Source: Siphonodentalium dalli (taxonomy: Eukaryota; Mollusca; Scaphopoda; Gadilida; Siphonodentaliidae). From it: a DNA stretch of 64,000 bases. Numbering within the stretch: position 1 is the first letter of the stretch; every line of letters begins with the position of its first letter. A model generated the notes under the pieces. That model ran no database searches. It worked only from the letters and a program-made list of their open reading frames with translations, and was not told where the DNA came from. Below, piece after piece: positions 40,014-50,688 of this stretch. The stretch spans positions 153,003,043 through 153,067,042 of the forward strand of contig CP136069.1 in assembly GCA_032622095.1 (NCBI GenBank), given 5' to 3'. Made by a program: the position numbers and the translations under genes.

Positions 40014-40401
40014 TTAACCCTTTACCCAACAAACGGCCAAAACCGGCCAAATAAAGCTTCAACAGCCTAAAATATCTTCGGTCTGTCTCAATAGAACCAT
40101 ACAAATATGGATATCATTGGAACCGGCTCCTTGACCACATTGTGATAGTTACAGTTATGCCCTGTGCCAATGCATTCTCTTATATATGCGAGTCGACCAT
40201 AGGTCGCCTCGCATATATAAGAGAATGCATTGGCCTAAAAAAAATTTTTTTTACCATTTTTTCTTACATTCTTTAACAATTTTATAATTTTTAATGTGTT
40301 AAGCCAATGCATTCTCTTATATATGCGAGGCGACCTATGGTCGACTCGCATATATAAGAGAATGCATTGGCACAGGGCCGTTCTGTTGGGTAAAGGGTTA
40401 A
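40014..40401 (-). mobile_element. TTAA MITE family A, copy 7
   Basis: TTAACCCTTTACCCAACA and TGTTGGGTAAAGGGTTAA, both hairpins complete. Inverted relative to copies 4-6. Confidence 0.8.
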
Positions 40402-40429
40402 TAAATGTTGACTTCTGCACATTATTACT

Positions 40430-42070
40430 TACCCTTTCTATGCTATATGGATTCTCCCAGTTAGTTATAAAAGTATATATTGGAATGGTCTATTATTCAT
40501 TTGGAGGGGTGTTCAGGAAAAATAAGCAGACGACAGATAATAAAATTGCAGAAGGAGTCCTAATTATTTGAGGAAAATGTTCAACAAACAATCTGAACAT
40601 TAACTAAGTTCAACAAACATCATGAACATTTACTAAGTTTAACAAACATCATGAACATTTACTAAGTTTAACACACATGAACATTTACTAAGTTTAACAA
40701 ACATCATGAACATTTACTAAGTTTAACAAACATCATGAACATTTACTAAGTTTAACAAACATCATGAACATTTACTAAGTTTAACAAACATCATGAACAT
40801 TTACTAAGTTTAACAAACATCATGAACATTTACTAAGTTTAACAAACATCATGAACATTTACTAAGTTTAACAAACATCATGAACATTTACTAAGTTTAA
40901 CAAACATCATGAACATTTACTAAGTTTAACAAACATCATGAACATTTACTAAGTTTAACAAACATCATGAACATTTACTAAGTTTAACAAACATCATGAA
41001 CATTTACTAAGTTTAACAAACATCATGAACATTTACTAAGTTTAACAAACATCATGAACATTTACTAAGTTTAACAAACATCATGAACATTTACTAAGTT
41101 TAACAAACATCATGAACATTTACTAAGTTTAACAAACATCATGAACATTTACTAAGTTTAACAAACATCATGAACATTTACTAAGTTTAACAAACATCAT
41201 GAACATTTACTAAGTTTAACAAACATCATGAACATTTACTAAGTTTAACAAACATCATGAACATTTACTAAGTTTAACAAACATCATGAACATTTACTAA
41301 GTTTAACAAACATCATGAACATTTACTAAGTTTAACAAACATCATGAACATTTACTAAGTTTAACAAACATCATGAACATTTACTAAGTTTAACAAAAAT
41401 CATGAACATTTACTAAGTTTAACAAACATCATGAACATTTACTAAGTTTAACAAACATCATGAACATTTACTAAGTTTAACAAACATCATGAACATTTAC
41501 TAAGTTTAACAAACATCATGAACATTTACTAAGTTTAACAAATATCATGAACATTTACTAAGTTTAACAAACATCATGAACATTTACTAAGTTTAACAAA
41601 CATCATGAACATTTACTAAGTTTAACAAACATCATGAACATTTACTAAGTTTAACAAACATCATGAACATTTACTAAGTTTAACAAACATCATGAACATT
41701 TACTAAGTTTAACAAACATCATGAACATTTACTAAGTTTAACAAACATCATGAACATTTACTAAGTTTAACAAACATCATGAACATTTACTAAGTTTAAC
41801 ACACATCATGAACATTTACTAAGTTTAACAAACGTCATGAACATTTACTAAGTTTAACAAACATCATGAACATTTACTAAGTTTAACAAACATCATGAAC
41901 ATTTACTAAGTTTAACAAACATCATGAACATTTACTAAGTTTAACAAACATCATGAACATTTACTAAGTTCAACAAACATCATGAACATTTACAAAGTTT
42001 AACAAACATCATGAACATTTACTACAGGATAACTACTCATCAATGACTATTTAGTATAGAATGGGTAAAG
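40430..42070 (+). mobile_element. Family-D MITE expanded by an internal minisatellite
   Basis: The left part ACCCTTTCTATGCTATATGG, TATTCATTTGGAGGGGTGTT and the right part CTACTCATCAATGACTATTT / AGTATAGAATGGGTAAAG are the two halves of a family-D element (compare 43690-43947). In place of its normal middle (GTTCAACAAGGTCATTTGTTGAAC) lies the 29-bp tandem array. Confidence 0.7.
40596..42026 (+). repeat. 29-bp minisatellite, about 49 copies
   Basis: Unit AACATTTACTAAGTTTAACA plus AACATCATG, almost perfectly repeated. Sporadic variants include AAAATCATG near 41397, AATATCATG near 41541 and ACGTCATG near 41832. The first units contain GTTCAACAAAC, like the MITE interior from which the array appears to have grown. 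High homogeneity suggests recent expansion or ongoing turnover, and copy number is likely to vary between individuals. Confidence 0.9.
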
Positions 42071-42124
42071 GGTGGCCCATTTTTGGCATATGTTGTCTTT
42101 AATATGAAGTTTTTTTCTGCTTAG

Positions 42125-42200
42125 TTCAAAGATAGTAAAACAAAAGAAAGAACAGGGTGATAAAAACAACTGGAAACGTGAGCGGATATCAGGAACTGAG
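42125..42200 (+). CDS. ASAP-like exon 5: BAR domain
   Basis: Acceptor TGCTTAG and donor GTCAGT. Reads (H)SKIVKQKKEQGDKNNWKRER then ISGTE. It is the lysine-rich helix between the K-D-Y signature and the I-A-E-E-x-E-K-E-R exon, less conserved than its neighbours. Joins the previous exon in phase 2 and leaves phase 0. Confidence 0.75.
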
Positions 42201-42233
42201 GTCAGTATAACAATCATCAGCCTTATGCAACAG

Positions 42234-42562
42234 CAAAGCTACAAATAGTGTGTCTGTCATTTGAAGAGTGGGTCCCCAGAGGGTGAATTTAGGGATGCTA
42301 TCTCGCACCCATTAGTCACCTCGATTATACATTTTATCTTCTGCAAATTAGGGAATATAGAAACTTCCAAGAAGGAAAAAAAGTAACTAAAAACAATGTT
42401 CATTTGAAAACTATATACTTCCCAGAAGATGAGGCCTAACCAGAATGAGGTCCACAGATGCCGAGTTTGGTTATGCTGGCCCACTATGTAGGATATAGCT
42501 CTCACTAAATTCTCCCTCTGGGTACCTCATTCTGCGAATGATAGACACTATTTGCAGGCTTG
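42234..42562 (-). mobile_element. hAT-like MITE with 8-bp target duplication, next to an exon
   Basis: Starts CAAAGCTACAAATAGTGTGT and ends GACACTATTTGCAGGCTTG. Flanks are TGCAACAG (42226-42233) and TTCAACAG (42563-42570), 7 of 8 identical. It begins 33 bp after the splice donor of the preceding exon. Confidence 0.7.
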
Positions 42563-42834
42563 TTCAACAGAAGATCCAATGTTTTTATACGCTATTATTA
42601 TAAAGCCGCTCTTGTTGTTGAGTTAGTGGAAGAAGAACATGCGAGACTATGTCGTTACTCCGTCTGCTTGAGGGTGTTTATATCTCAGCCAAAATATGTG
42701 CGGCAAGTGCACAGAGCTCTTCCAATCAACAATCTATCTTTTTGCAATTATTTAGACATAAAAAATGTCTGAAAGTTTAGTTAGATATAGAAAACATCTG
42801 AAATTCTCGTTACATCTCATTTAGCAACTTAATT

Positions 42835-43082
42835 ATGTCATTACGGGAACTGTGCTGGTGCAACATTAAAGATCCTGTGCCAGTGCATTCTCTTATGTAT
42901 GCGAGTCTCCCATAGGGAGCCTCACATATATAGGAGAATGAACTGGCTCACAAGGTCAAGGTAAACATTAATAGGCCAATGCATTCTCTTATATATGCGA
43001 GGCTTCCACAAATAATTAAGAGAATGCATTGCCACATGGTTTTCACAAAATTTCATGAAACTCCAATCATGGAAGGGTTAAT
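42835..43082 (+). mobile_element. Family-B MITE copy (intronic)
   Basis: GTCATTACGGGAACTGTGCT, GTGCCAGTGCATTCTCTTAT, CTCCCATAGGGAG, ending CTCCAATCATGGAAGGGTTAA. The left TTAA is displaced. Confidence 0.55.
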
Positions 43083-43199
43083 TATGTTGTGAGTTTCCAG
43101 AGAGGAACCAAGTTCTCTGCAGAGCAAACTGTAAAAAAAAAACACAGGCTGGAGCTATTGCATTTACTAAGAATACCACAATGGGCAAAACTGAGGTAG

Positions 43200-43590
43200 C
43201 GTTTTGCCCAAGCAAATAGGTATTTTCAGAATGAGGTCCCCAGGTGGGCTAACAAAACCAAATTCACCCTCTTGGCACCTCATTCTGCTTAGGGGTTTAC
43301 TGCTATGGGAGACTTAGGATCAGATTGAAGAAGCCCAGTTGAAGTTGGTGATGTTCACCTATTAGTCACCTTGACAACATGATAATTAGAATGAAAATGA
43401 GTTTATGATTCGAATTATAAACTCATTTTCATTATAATTACCATGTTGTTTTACATCGTTCATAAAGTAAATGAGCTTATTTTGCACTCATTCATGGCTC
43501 ATATTCATTCATTGTTATATATATTCTATTGAGTATAAAATGAGATGGCCCCATAAATATTGTCGGGATTTAGTCTACACTCCCCCATTT
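43200..43590. mobile_element. hAT-like fragment followed by a family-F remnant
   Basis: GAATGAGGTCCCCAGGTGGG and CTTGGCACCTCATTCTGCTT belong to the hAT-like family. From about 43376, AATGAAAATGAGTTTATGAT with its complement, then CATGTTGTTTTACATCGTTC and CATAAATATTGTCGGGATTT are family F. Confidence 0.5.
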
Positions 43591-43626
43591 AATTAGACTG
43601 TATATTGATTCTCTACATTATTTTAG

Positions 43627-43680
43627 ATTGCTGAGGAAATAGAGAAGGAAAGAAAGCTGTTCCAGTTGAGTTTATGTGAA
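43627..43680 (+). CDS. ASAP-like exon 6: BAR domain
   Basis: Acceptor ATTTTAG and donor GTGAGT. Reads IAEEIEKERKLFQLSLCE, matching the conserved I-A-E-E-x-E-K-E-R-x-L-F-Q-L-x-x-C-E of ASAP proteins. Phase 0 at both ends. Confidence 0.9.
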
Positions 43681-43689
43681 GTGAGTTTC

Positions 43690-43947
43690 TTAACACTTTC
43701 TATACTAAATGGATTCTCCCACTCAGTTATAAAAGTATACATGGTAACGGTTTATTATTCATTTAGAGGGGTGTTGAAGTAATAAAAGCAGAAAAACATA
43801 TAATACTGGAGCAATATGATTCATATTCACTGGTGGTAATTGTTCAGATTTAATAAGTTCAACAAGGTCATTTGTTGAACTTATTATCTGAATATTTCCT
43901 ATGGGATCACTACTCATCAATGTGTATTAAGTATAGAAGAGGTTAAA
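43690..43947 (+). mobile_element. TTAA MITE family D, reference copy
   Basis: TTAACACTTTCTATACTAAA at the left, ATTAAGTATAGAAGAGGTTAA at the right, with inner inverted arms AATAAGTTCAACAAGGTCAT / TTGTTGAACTTATTATCTGA. It starts nine bases after the splice donor of the preceding exon. Confidence 0.7.
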
Positions 43948-44408
43948 TGAATAATCTGTTTCATGATTGGTGCTGAATCAATAGCTTAGGCCAACAAAAA
44001 AAATATTTTGAGTCTCAATTTGTTCTGTATTAATGAGAGAGGGAGGACTTTATTTTTATATTTTTGCTGCTAGTATATGACATAGGGACCACCTATAATG
44101 TTCTAATGACTATTCGCAGTTATTGTTGTCTATAATTTTACAACTCTCCGTTATAACATGTAATCCTAAATATCCTCCAGTGCCTTTCAATTGTTCTGGA
44201 ATTAGAATTAGTACCCCAGACGATGACAATCAGCTAATAATTTTCTTCAATTTAGTTATCTACTAAATCTTCACACATCACACAGAGATATGTTAAGAGT
44301 TCATGTATTTCTTATCATTGTACTCTTTGATATATTTGTCTTAAAAAATGAATGCTCTCAATGCCTGATAATCTCCTTAGCCACCTCAACTGCATTTTTT
44401 TCCTCCAG
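43948..44408. other. Intron sequence, nothing recognised
   Basis: No repeat family or additional exon. It ends in a T-rich tract and CTCCAG before the next exon. Confidence 0.4.
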
Positions 44409-44494
44409 TACCTGATAAGAGTGAATGAAGTTAAGACGAAGAAAGGTGTGGATCTGTTGCAGCATCTAGTGGAGTATTATCGTGCACAAACAAA
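44409..44494 (+). CDS. ASAP-like exon 7: BAR domain
   Basis: Acceptor CCTCCAG and donor GTGAGT. Reads [20 protein letters not shown] then VEYYRAQT. The block Y-L-I[15 protein letters not shown] is a hallmark of ASAP BAR domains. Leaves phase 2. Confidence 0.92.
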
Positions 44495-44630
44495 GTGAGT
44501 CTATAACAGGTTTTCCACAAGAGAGACAGTGGGTTCTTATCAGGGTCCTTTTCCCTAGCTCATATTTCCCATCTGACTCATTCTCCTACCTGATATAAAG
44601 ATTGTCACCTATTTATCTCCCTCTAATTAA

Positions 44631-44873
44631 CCCTTCCAAGCCAAGAGCTTTCTGAAATTTTACGAAAACTCTGTGCCAATGCATTCTCTTGTGTATCCAA
44701 GTCTCCCTTAGGGAGCCTCACATATATAAGAGAATACATTGGCCTAAAAATATTTACCTTGACCTTGTAAGCCAGTGCATTCTCTTATATATGCGAGACT
44801 CACATATATCAGAAAATGCACTGGCACAGGGTGTTTAATGCTGCACCAGCTAGCTCCTGTCATGAAAGGATTA
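44631..44873 (-). mobile_element. Family-B MITE copy (intronic)
   Basis: TTAACCCTTCCAAGCCAAGA at the left, CCTGTCATGAAAGGATTA at the right, with GCTGCACCAGCTAGCTCC. Reverse orientation. Confidence 0.6.
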
Positions 44874-45448
44874 TTTGATGCCCAAACAACATCTCCTATA
44901 ACTTATCATTCCTGATGTTTTCCGGAGAATTATTCCATTATATTCATATATTGGTATGTGAAACTGGCCAAAAAAGGTGCCACTTTCTGAGATGGAGGAA
45001 CGGTCTATTTTTCTGTAAAGCCAATATAAATAAATTGCTAGATTTACTTTCAACTTTTTCAAAAAAATGGGGCAATAGGGCAAATTTAATTTTTTATATT
45101 TTACTCTTCCTAACATAAATGATCTTGGTGTTTCTAGATATATTGAAGAATTGTTATATAATTATCATGGTGTTTCTAGATATGTTATAGAATTATTATA
45201 TAATTATCTTATAATTATATAATGCAAGGTGTTTTGATTGTCCAATTTGATAAAAATAGATTGATATATGGGTCATTGAAATGTAATTTGATGGTTAAGG
45301 CATGAGAAAAAAGTTTAAATACACAATATCCAAATAAAAATAAATTGAGGAGGGGACTAAAACTAGGGTCGGGAGAGGATGTAAATCAAGAATTTTTTTT
45401 TATATTTGCCTTACAGGCATGTAATAAATTGTACTGATCTCTTCACAG
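44874..45448. other. Intron sequence, nothing recognised
   Basis: AT-rich. The short direct repeat GTGTTTCTAGATAT occurs twice near 45129-45184. No exon. Confidence 0.35.
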
Positions 45449-45608
45449 TTTCTTCCAAGAGGGCCTTAAAACCATAAAACACTATCAGAGTTTCATAGAC
45501 CAAATAGTGCTCCAGCTGCAAAGTCTAAAAAAGAAACAAGACGAAGAGAAAAGGAAGCTCATAGATCTAAGAGATGCCTTACGCACTACAGTAACGTCAT
45601 ATAAAGAG
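45449..45608 (+). CDS. ASAP-like exon 8: end of BAR domain
   Basis: Acceptor CTTCACAG and donor GTGAGA. Reads (N)FFQEGLKTIKHYQSFIDQI then VLQLQSLKKKQDEEKRKLID and LRDALRTTVTSYKE. N-F-F-Q-x-G-L-K-T and K-x-x-Q-D-E-E-K-x-x-L-x-x-L-R-D are conserved in ASAP proteins. It forms the last BAR helix. The last 12 exon bases and the donor are duplicated 237 bp downstream. Confidence 0.92.
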
Positions 45609-45849
45609 GTGAGAAAATAACCCTATCTTTATTGATGGATTCTCCCATTCAGTTATAAAAGGATAGATTGGAATGGTCTATTATTAATTTGGAGGGATGT
45701 TCAGGAAATATAAGCAGATGACAAACAGGCGAAATAAATGATAATAAAAGTGTAGAAGGATTCCTATTCATTGGCGGGAAATGTTCAACTAATAAGTTTG
45801 CAGAACTTATTATATGAACAATTCCCAACGATCTCATATAAAGAGGTGA
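45597..45849 (+). repeat. 237-bp tandem duplication including the exon end and donor site
   Basis: TCATATAAAGAGGTGA occurs at 45597-45612 (exon end plus donor) and again at 45834-45849. Both are followed by family-D MITE sequence (GGATTCTCCCATTCAGTTA). The first MITE copy is truncated at its right end exactly where the second unit begins. Confidence 0.75.
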
Positions 45850-45924
45850 AAATTAATGCTTTCTTTACTAAATGGATTCTCCCATTCAGTTACAAAACTA
45901 TACATTGGAACGATCTATTATTCT

Positions 45925-47858
45925 CCGAGACCCCAATGTTTGTTTGGGAAATAAAACAAACACGACTTACATAGGAAGTCCCCAGAGGGCACAGCGAATT
46001 TTATTGTGCTCGAGAAAAGTACAAGTAAAGTCGTTTTGTTCATCCGACTGCGGATAGTGGCAACATGCATAATTATACATGTATATAGTCTCTTCCAGCA
46101 CCACTGACCCACTGCATAACTGATGCACATGGCATGTATATATTAACATACAACACCATTATGCAATACTGCTGAAAACAATCGATAGCATCAGGCCACA
46201 GGCCACGGGCATACGCCACACACAGCTATCATAGCGATACCGCTTATACTGGGTACACACCCTGAAATTTCATGCACATCATCAAGCATGCAAATAAGGG
46301 ATATTAGATCCTTCCAAGATCCAGACGTATATATGCAGCAATATTCAGCAATACTGATGAATACACAGCGACAGCTTCAGGCATACGGCACAAACATATA
46401 TCATATATCGATACCGCTTATACTGGGTACACACCCTGCTATTACAAGACAAGAACACCAAGCATATGTGGGATATTAGATCCTTCAAAGATCCAGACGT
46501 CTGCAGCAACATTCAGCAATACTGCTGAAAACACAGACAGCTTCAGGTAAACGCCACAAACAGCTATCATAGCGATAACGCGCACACTTGGCACACACCC
46601 TGCTATTCCAAGCACGCCATCAATCATATATGGGATATTAGATCCTTTCAAGATCCAGAATTAAGAAGCAACATTTAGCAATAATGCTGAAAACACATCG
46701 ACAGCTTCAGGCATATGCCACAAACAGCTATCATGTCGATAGCGCTATACTGGTAACACACCCTGCAATTTCAAGCAGCATATATGGGATATTAGATCCT
46801 TCCAAGATCCAGACGTATGCAGCAATTTCCAGCAATACTGCTGAAAACACATCGACAGCTTCAGGCATACGCCACAAACATATATCATAGCGATACCGCT
46901 TTCACCGCGTACACAACCTGCAATTTCAGACACAAGCATATATGGGATATTAGATCCTTCCAAGCTCCATGCAGATGGCACTTAACGATATCCGAATATG
47001 AATAACTATATAACACATCTTGTGAGCACACCAGCTTTGTTGGTCGATACCGACGAAGCAGATTCCAGCTGGACAAGAGCACACTCGAACCGAAATTTCC
47101 AGATCCAGGCTTAAATTACCAGCATCGTAGCCCGGACACCAATTAAGGCAGAACGCACTCGAATTAATTGATTGTGGAAATTCACTGCCTGTATATATAC
47201 AGATATACGATACAGCCAATGCTGCAATCGACACTGAAACTAGAAAAGAAAGAAAGAACATTCAATATATATGCATATCTATATATATATATATATATAT
47301 ATATAGATAAGATACATGGAGACAATGACTCCATATGAGTGGTCATTGCTTCAAATGCTTGCTTCAGTGAACCTGAACAAATTCACATTTCTTATCGAAA
47401 TAGCAATGTATCGCTCGACATGAATGCACATCATATATAGCCTGCATAGATAATCTGCATGAAAAGATTCCCACATAGTATGTCATGCAATACCCGGAGG
47501 TTGCCTGCCTAACTTAACGTCGTACTTAAATATATATATATTAACAAAATCGCGGTGATGCGTAGAAACCAAATTGCTTGCAAAAGACTTAGTTCCAATA
47601 CACATATACGTGCAATGAGTTTATGAATATTCATCAAACTTATATATGCTTAAATAAATAACCGCTCGCTGCGACTCTCCAGGTACGAATGACCCTAGTT
47701 CAGTCAGCACGGATTGACATTACCTCACACAATCTGTGCTGAGTACTCTTCTACGCGCACCCGTGCGCTAGAAGCTAACAGCTTGATAGCCCAATCAATC
47801 ATTAATCCCTCTGAGAAATCAGTTCCATTCTAATTCGTTCCTCAAACGAATAGAACTA
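45925..47858. mobile_element. Pearl-like (Helentron-related?) element with 160-bp core repeats
   Basis: Order of parts: a 5' region of about 235 bp, five tandem units of about 154-172 bp (46160-46985), about 290 bp of intervening sequence, a TA microsatellite (about 47281-47305) and a 3' region ending in three hairpins (47704-47742, 47748-47774, 47821-47857). This order matches what I know of bivalve pearl elements (about 160-bp core repeats, imperfect microsatellite, structured 3' end). No protein coding is seen. Exact ends are not fixed. CTATTATTC and CTATATTTC at the junctions may be a target duplication. Confidence 0.55.
46160..46985. repeat. Five imperfect tandem units of about 160 bp
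   Basis: GGATATTAGATCC recurs at about 46299, 46471, 46633, 46787 and 46945 (spacing 172, 162, 154, 158). Other shared words are GCAATACTGCTGAAAACA, CGACAGCTTCAGGCATA and CTATCATAGCGATACCGC. Reading frames across it repeat too and are not genes. Confidence 0.8.
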
Positions 47859-48065
47859 TATTTCATTTGAAGGGATGTTCAGGGAATATAAGCAGACAAC
47901 AGTCAGGCAAAGTGATAGTACATGTGCAGAAGGATCCCTATTCATTGGTGGGAAATGATCAGATATTAAGTTGCTTGTTTGTTGAACTTATTATCTGAAC
48001 ATTTCCTAAGGAACTACTTGTCAATGAGTATGTATTGAAGAACAGCCATCAGATTGACCAAAGTC

Positions 48066-48490
48066 TGAGTTTAGTCTGTCTGTCATTTGCAGAATGAGGT
48101 CCCCAGAGGGTGAATTTAGTGATGCTATCTCTCACAGTGGCCTAGCATCACCAAATTCGCCCTCTTTGGACCTCATTCTGCATGGCCTCATCTGCTGTGG
48201 TAGACATAGACTCAGGTTGAAGTTGCCAAATGGTGAATAATTGTGATGGGAACCTTGATTATGCATTTTATCTTCTGAAAATTAAGGGATATAGAAACTG
48301 AACAGAAGGGAAAAAATAACTAAAAACAATGTTAATTTGAGACTATAGATACTTCCCAGAAGATGAGACCTAAGGAGAATGAGGTCCCCAGAGGGTGAAT
48401 TTGGTGATGCTAGCCCACTGAGCAGGATAGCATCACTAAATTCACCCTCTGGGGACCTCATTCTGGAAATGACAGGCACAAAGAGTGATC
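48066..48490 (-). mobile_element. hAT-like MITE (intronic)
   Basis: AAGTCTGAGTTTAGTCTGTC at the left, then two cassettes with GAATGAGGTCCCCAGAGGGT, and AAATGACAGGCACA at the degraded right end. Confidence 0.6.
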
Positions 48491-48586
48491 CAAACACAAA
48501 ACTCCATTATTAATTGATGTCAATTTAATAATCAACACAATAATAAATGCACTGCGTGAATTCTTGACAGAGCAGTTCGTTCAGTA

Positions 48587-49030
48587 CAAGCCTGGATATA
48601 GTGTGTCTGTTGCAGAATGAGGTCCCCAGAGGGAGAATTTAGTGATGCTGACCTGCACAGCAGGCTAGCATCACCAAATTCACCCTCTGGTGGTAACCTT
48701 ATTATCCTTTGGCCTCATTTTCTGGGAAGTATCTAAAGTCTCAAATTAACATTGTTTTTAATAATTTTTTCCCTTCTGTTCAGTTTCTCTAACCCCTAAT
48801 TTTCAGAAGATAAAATGCATAATCGAGGCGACTAATGGGTGTACATCACCAACTTGAACTGGGGAACTTCAATCTGATCCTAGGTCTCACATAGCAGTTG
48901 AGGACTAAGCAGAATGAGGTTTCCAAAGTGTGTATTTGGTGATACTAGCCTACCATGTGGGATAGCAACACTAAATTCACCCTCTGGGGACCTCATTCTG
49001 CAAATGTCAGACACACTATATCCAGACTTT
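48587..49030 (+). mobile_element. hAT-like MITE with perfect 8-bp target duplication
   Basis: Starts CAAGCCTGGATATAGTGTGT, ends CACACTATATCCAGACTTT. GTTCAGTA is exact at 48579-48586 and 49031-49038. This copy is the firmest evidence for the duplication length of the family. Confidence 0.85.
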
Positions 49031-49337
49031 GTTCAGTATGGAGAGGTTTCACTTTATTTGTATATTAATTAATAACAAATGGCTTCTTCTCTTGTTTCTC
49101 TCTGCAATGATGTTCGATGCAGAAGGACAATTTTCAATATAGTTTTAAAATTATGTTCAAATGAACAAATATATATTCTTCTCTTGATTGTTTGTAATAT
49201 ATAGTATAAAAACTAAGGTTAATCTACCACTTCACGAGGCATTGGTACATGTAAGTGAATTTGTCGCTCGCCCATAGGATAATAGAAAGTGAAAAATTCA
49301 ATATCTCCTTCTGGGGGATAATGATATTTATGATAAT

Positions 49338-50146
49338 TTAACTCTTTCGCTGCCACTCATCACCACAGGTGGATTCCCCACTGCCAAGCATATCATACAT
49401 GTATACAAGCATTATTGGTGTATATGAGTAACATAGTGTATCTCAAGTATCGCTTGGAATAATTTGTTGAAACTTCACTTTATCTTCATTAGTAGACATT
49501 TTTAGGGAGGTACCCATACCCGCCTTATATGCACCCAAAGTTTGAAGAGTCACGTGGCAATGGTGATAGGATAGGATAGGATAGGATAATTTTATTTACA
49601 ATATACACACATGGAAAGTACAATTACAAATAAATATAATATTGATAGACTATACATGTATATTGCTAGGGGTGATATAGTCATGACTGACTGTCTTCCT
49701 ATGATTACCATGCACTTCTGTGTGTGGTCACACCCCCTGCACATACATGTATATGTACGGTAAAATTTAAATATATCGTAAATGTCTTTGTTGATGGACT
49801 TGTAACTATATTTAGACCTGTTGACCTGTTGCAGTCACATTAGCCACCCCATAGTTGTCACGCGACCTTGGTGGCCATCTTGGATCTATATATGTATGTT
49901 TTGGTATTATATGATAACTAGTGATTCACACATGACCGACAAAGAGGTCACGTGACATGATATCACCAGGTTCGTGTTATGTGGGAATATGTACAGAGAC
50001 TCGTATATGTCACATTAACTTTACAGCCATATTTACAACCCTTGGTACCTGTCCTGCTGCCAGCATGTACCCGATTTTGACTCAAGTCGCTATTGTCAGT
50101 GTATGGGTAATTTGACTTTAGTTGTGATCAGCAGCGAAAGAGTTAT
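49338..50146. mobile_element. Candidate TTAA element with CTCTTTCGCTGC ends
   Basis: TTAACTCTTTCGCTGC at the left and GCAGCGAAAGAGTTAT at the right are inverted. The interior shows no coding. A retroelement tail in inverse orientation (49565-49640) is inserted in it. The ends resemble the CCCTTT group in layout only. Confidence 0.45.
49565..49640 (-). mobile_element. Retroelement 3' tail, minus orientation
   Basis: AGGATAGGATAGGATAGGAT followed by AATTTTATTTACAATATACA and CATGGAAAGTACAATTAC, the reverse complement of the 18726-18795 fragment. Confidence 0.6.
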
Positions 50147-50465
50147 CTAACCTGATCTAACAGCAATATTTTCTATTATCCATTGATGAGCATATAATAA
50201 TAATTACTATTTATAGATATATGATTAATAATTACTTTTTATAGATATTATGATTAATGTTGATTTTCTGAGAATGTCATTTTATTTGCAAGCATACTCA
50301 TCACCATAGGTTATCAGGAGGATGGGTATGTACTGTGCATTCACATCACCCTCACAACCGTTCTTTGTGGTTTGCTGTCACCATTTGTTTATTTTGTCCC
50401 GCGGTGGTTTGAACCTGAAATATTGTTCGCCTTTGTTACATCCGGGATCAAAATAGGTTGTTATC

Positions 50466-50688
50466 CCTTCCATGGAGCTTCCTAAAATTTTGCGAAAACA
50501 CTGTGCAACTCTCTTATATACTCCCATAGTGAGCCTCGCATATATAATAGTACTTTGACCTTGTATGCCCGTGTATTCTCTTATATATGCGAGGCTCTCT
50601 ATGGGAGACTTGTATATATAAGAGAATGCACTGGCACAGGATATTCAATGCTGCACCAGCGCGGCTCCCATCATGAAAGGGTTAAATT
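50466..50688 (-). mobile_element. Family-B MITE copy (intronic)
   Basis: Begins near CCCTTCCATGGAGCTTCC and ends ATCATGAAAGGGTTAA, with GCTGCACCAGCGCGGCTCCC. Reverse orientation. Confidence 0.6.

Larger units (their letters stand above)
45850..48040 (+). mobile_element. Family-D MITE split by a pearl-like element
   Basis: CTTTACTAAATGGATTCTCC to CGATCTATTATTC at about 45924. The element resumes at about 47860 with ATTTGAAGGGATGTTCAGGG and ends GAACTACTTGTCAATGAGTA. Confidence 0.6.

Noticed and set aside
40596-42026. CRISPR-like regular repeat pattern
   Set aside because: The 29-bp units are directly abutting with no unique spacers, and the setting is a eukaryotic intron. It is a minisatellite.
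46160-46985. Overlapping frames of 60-100 codons on both strands
   Set aside because: They follow the 160-bp repeat period and are products of the repeat, not genes.
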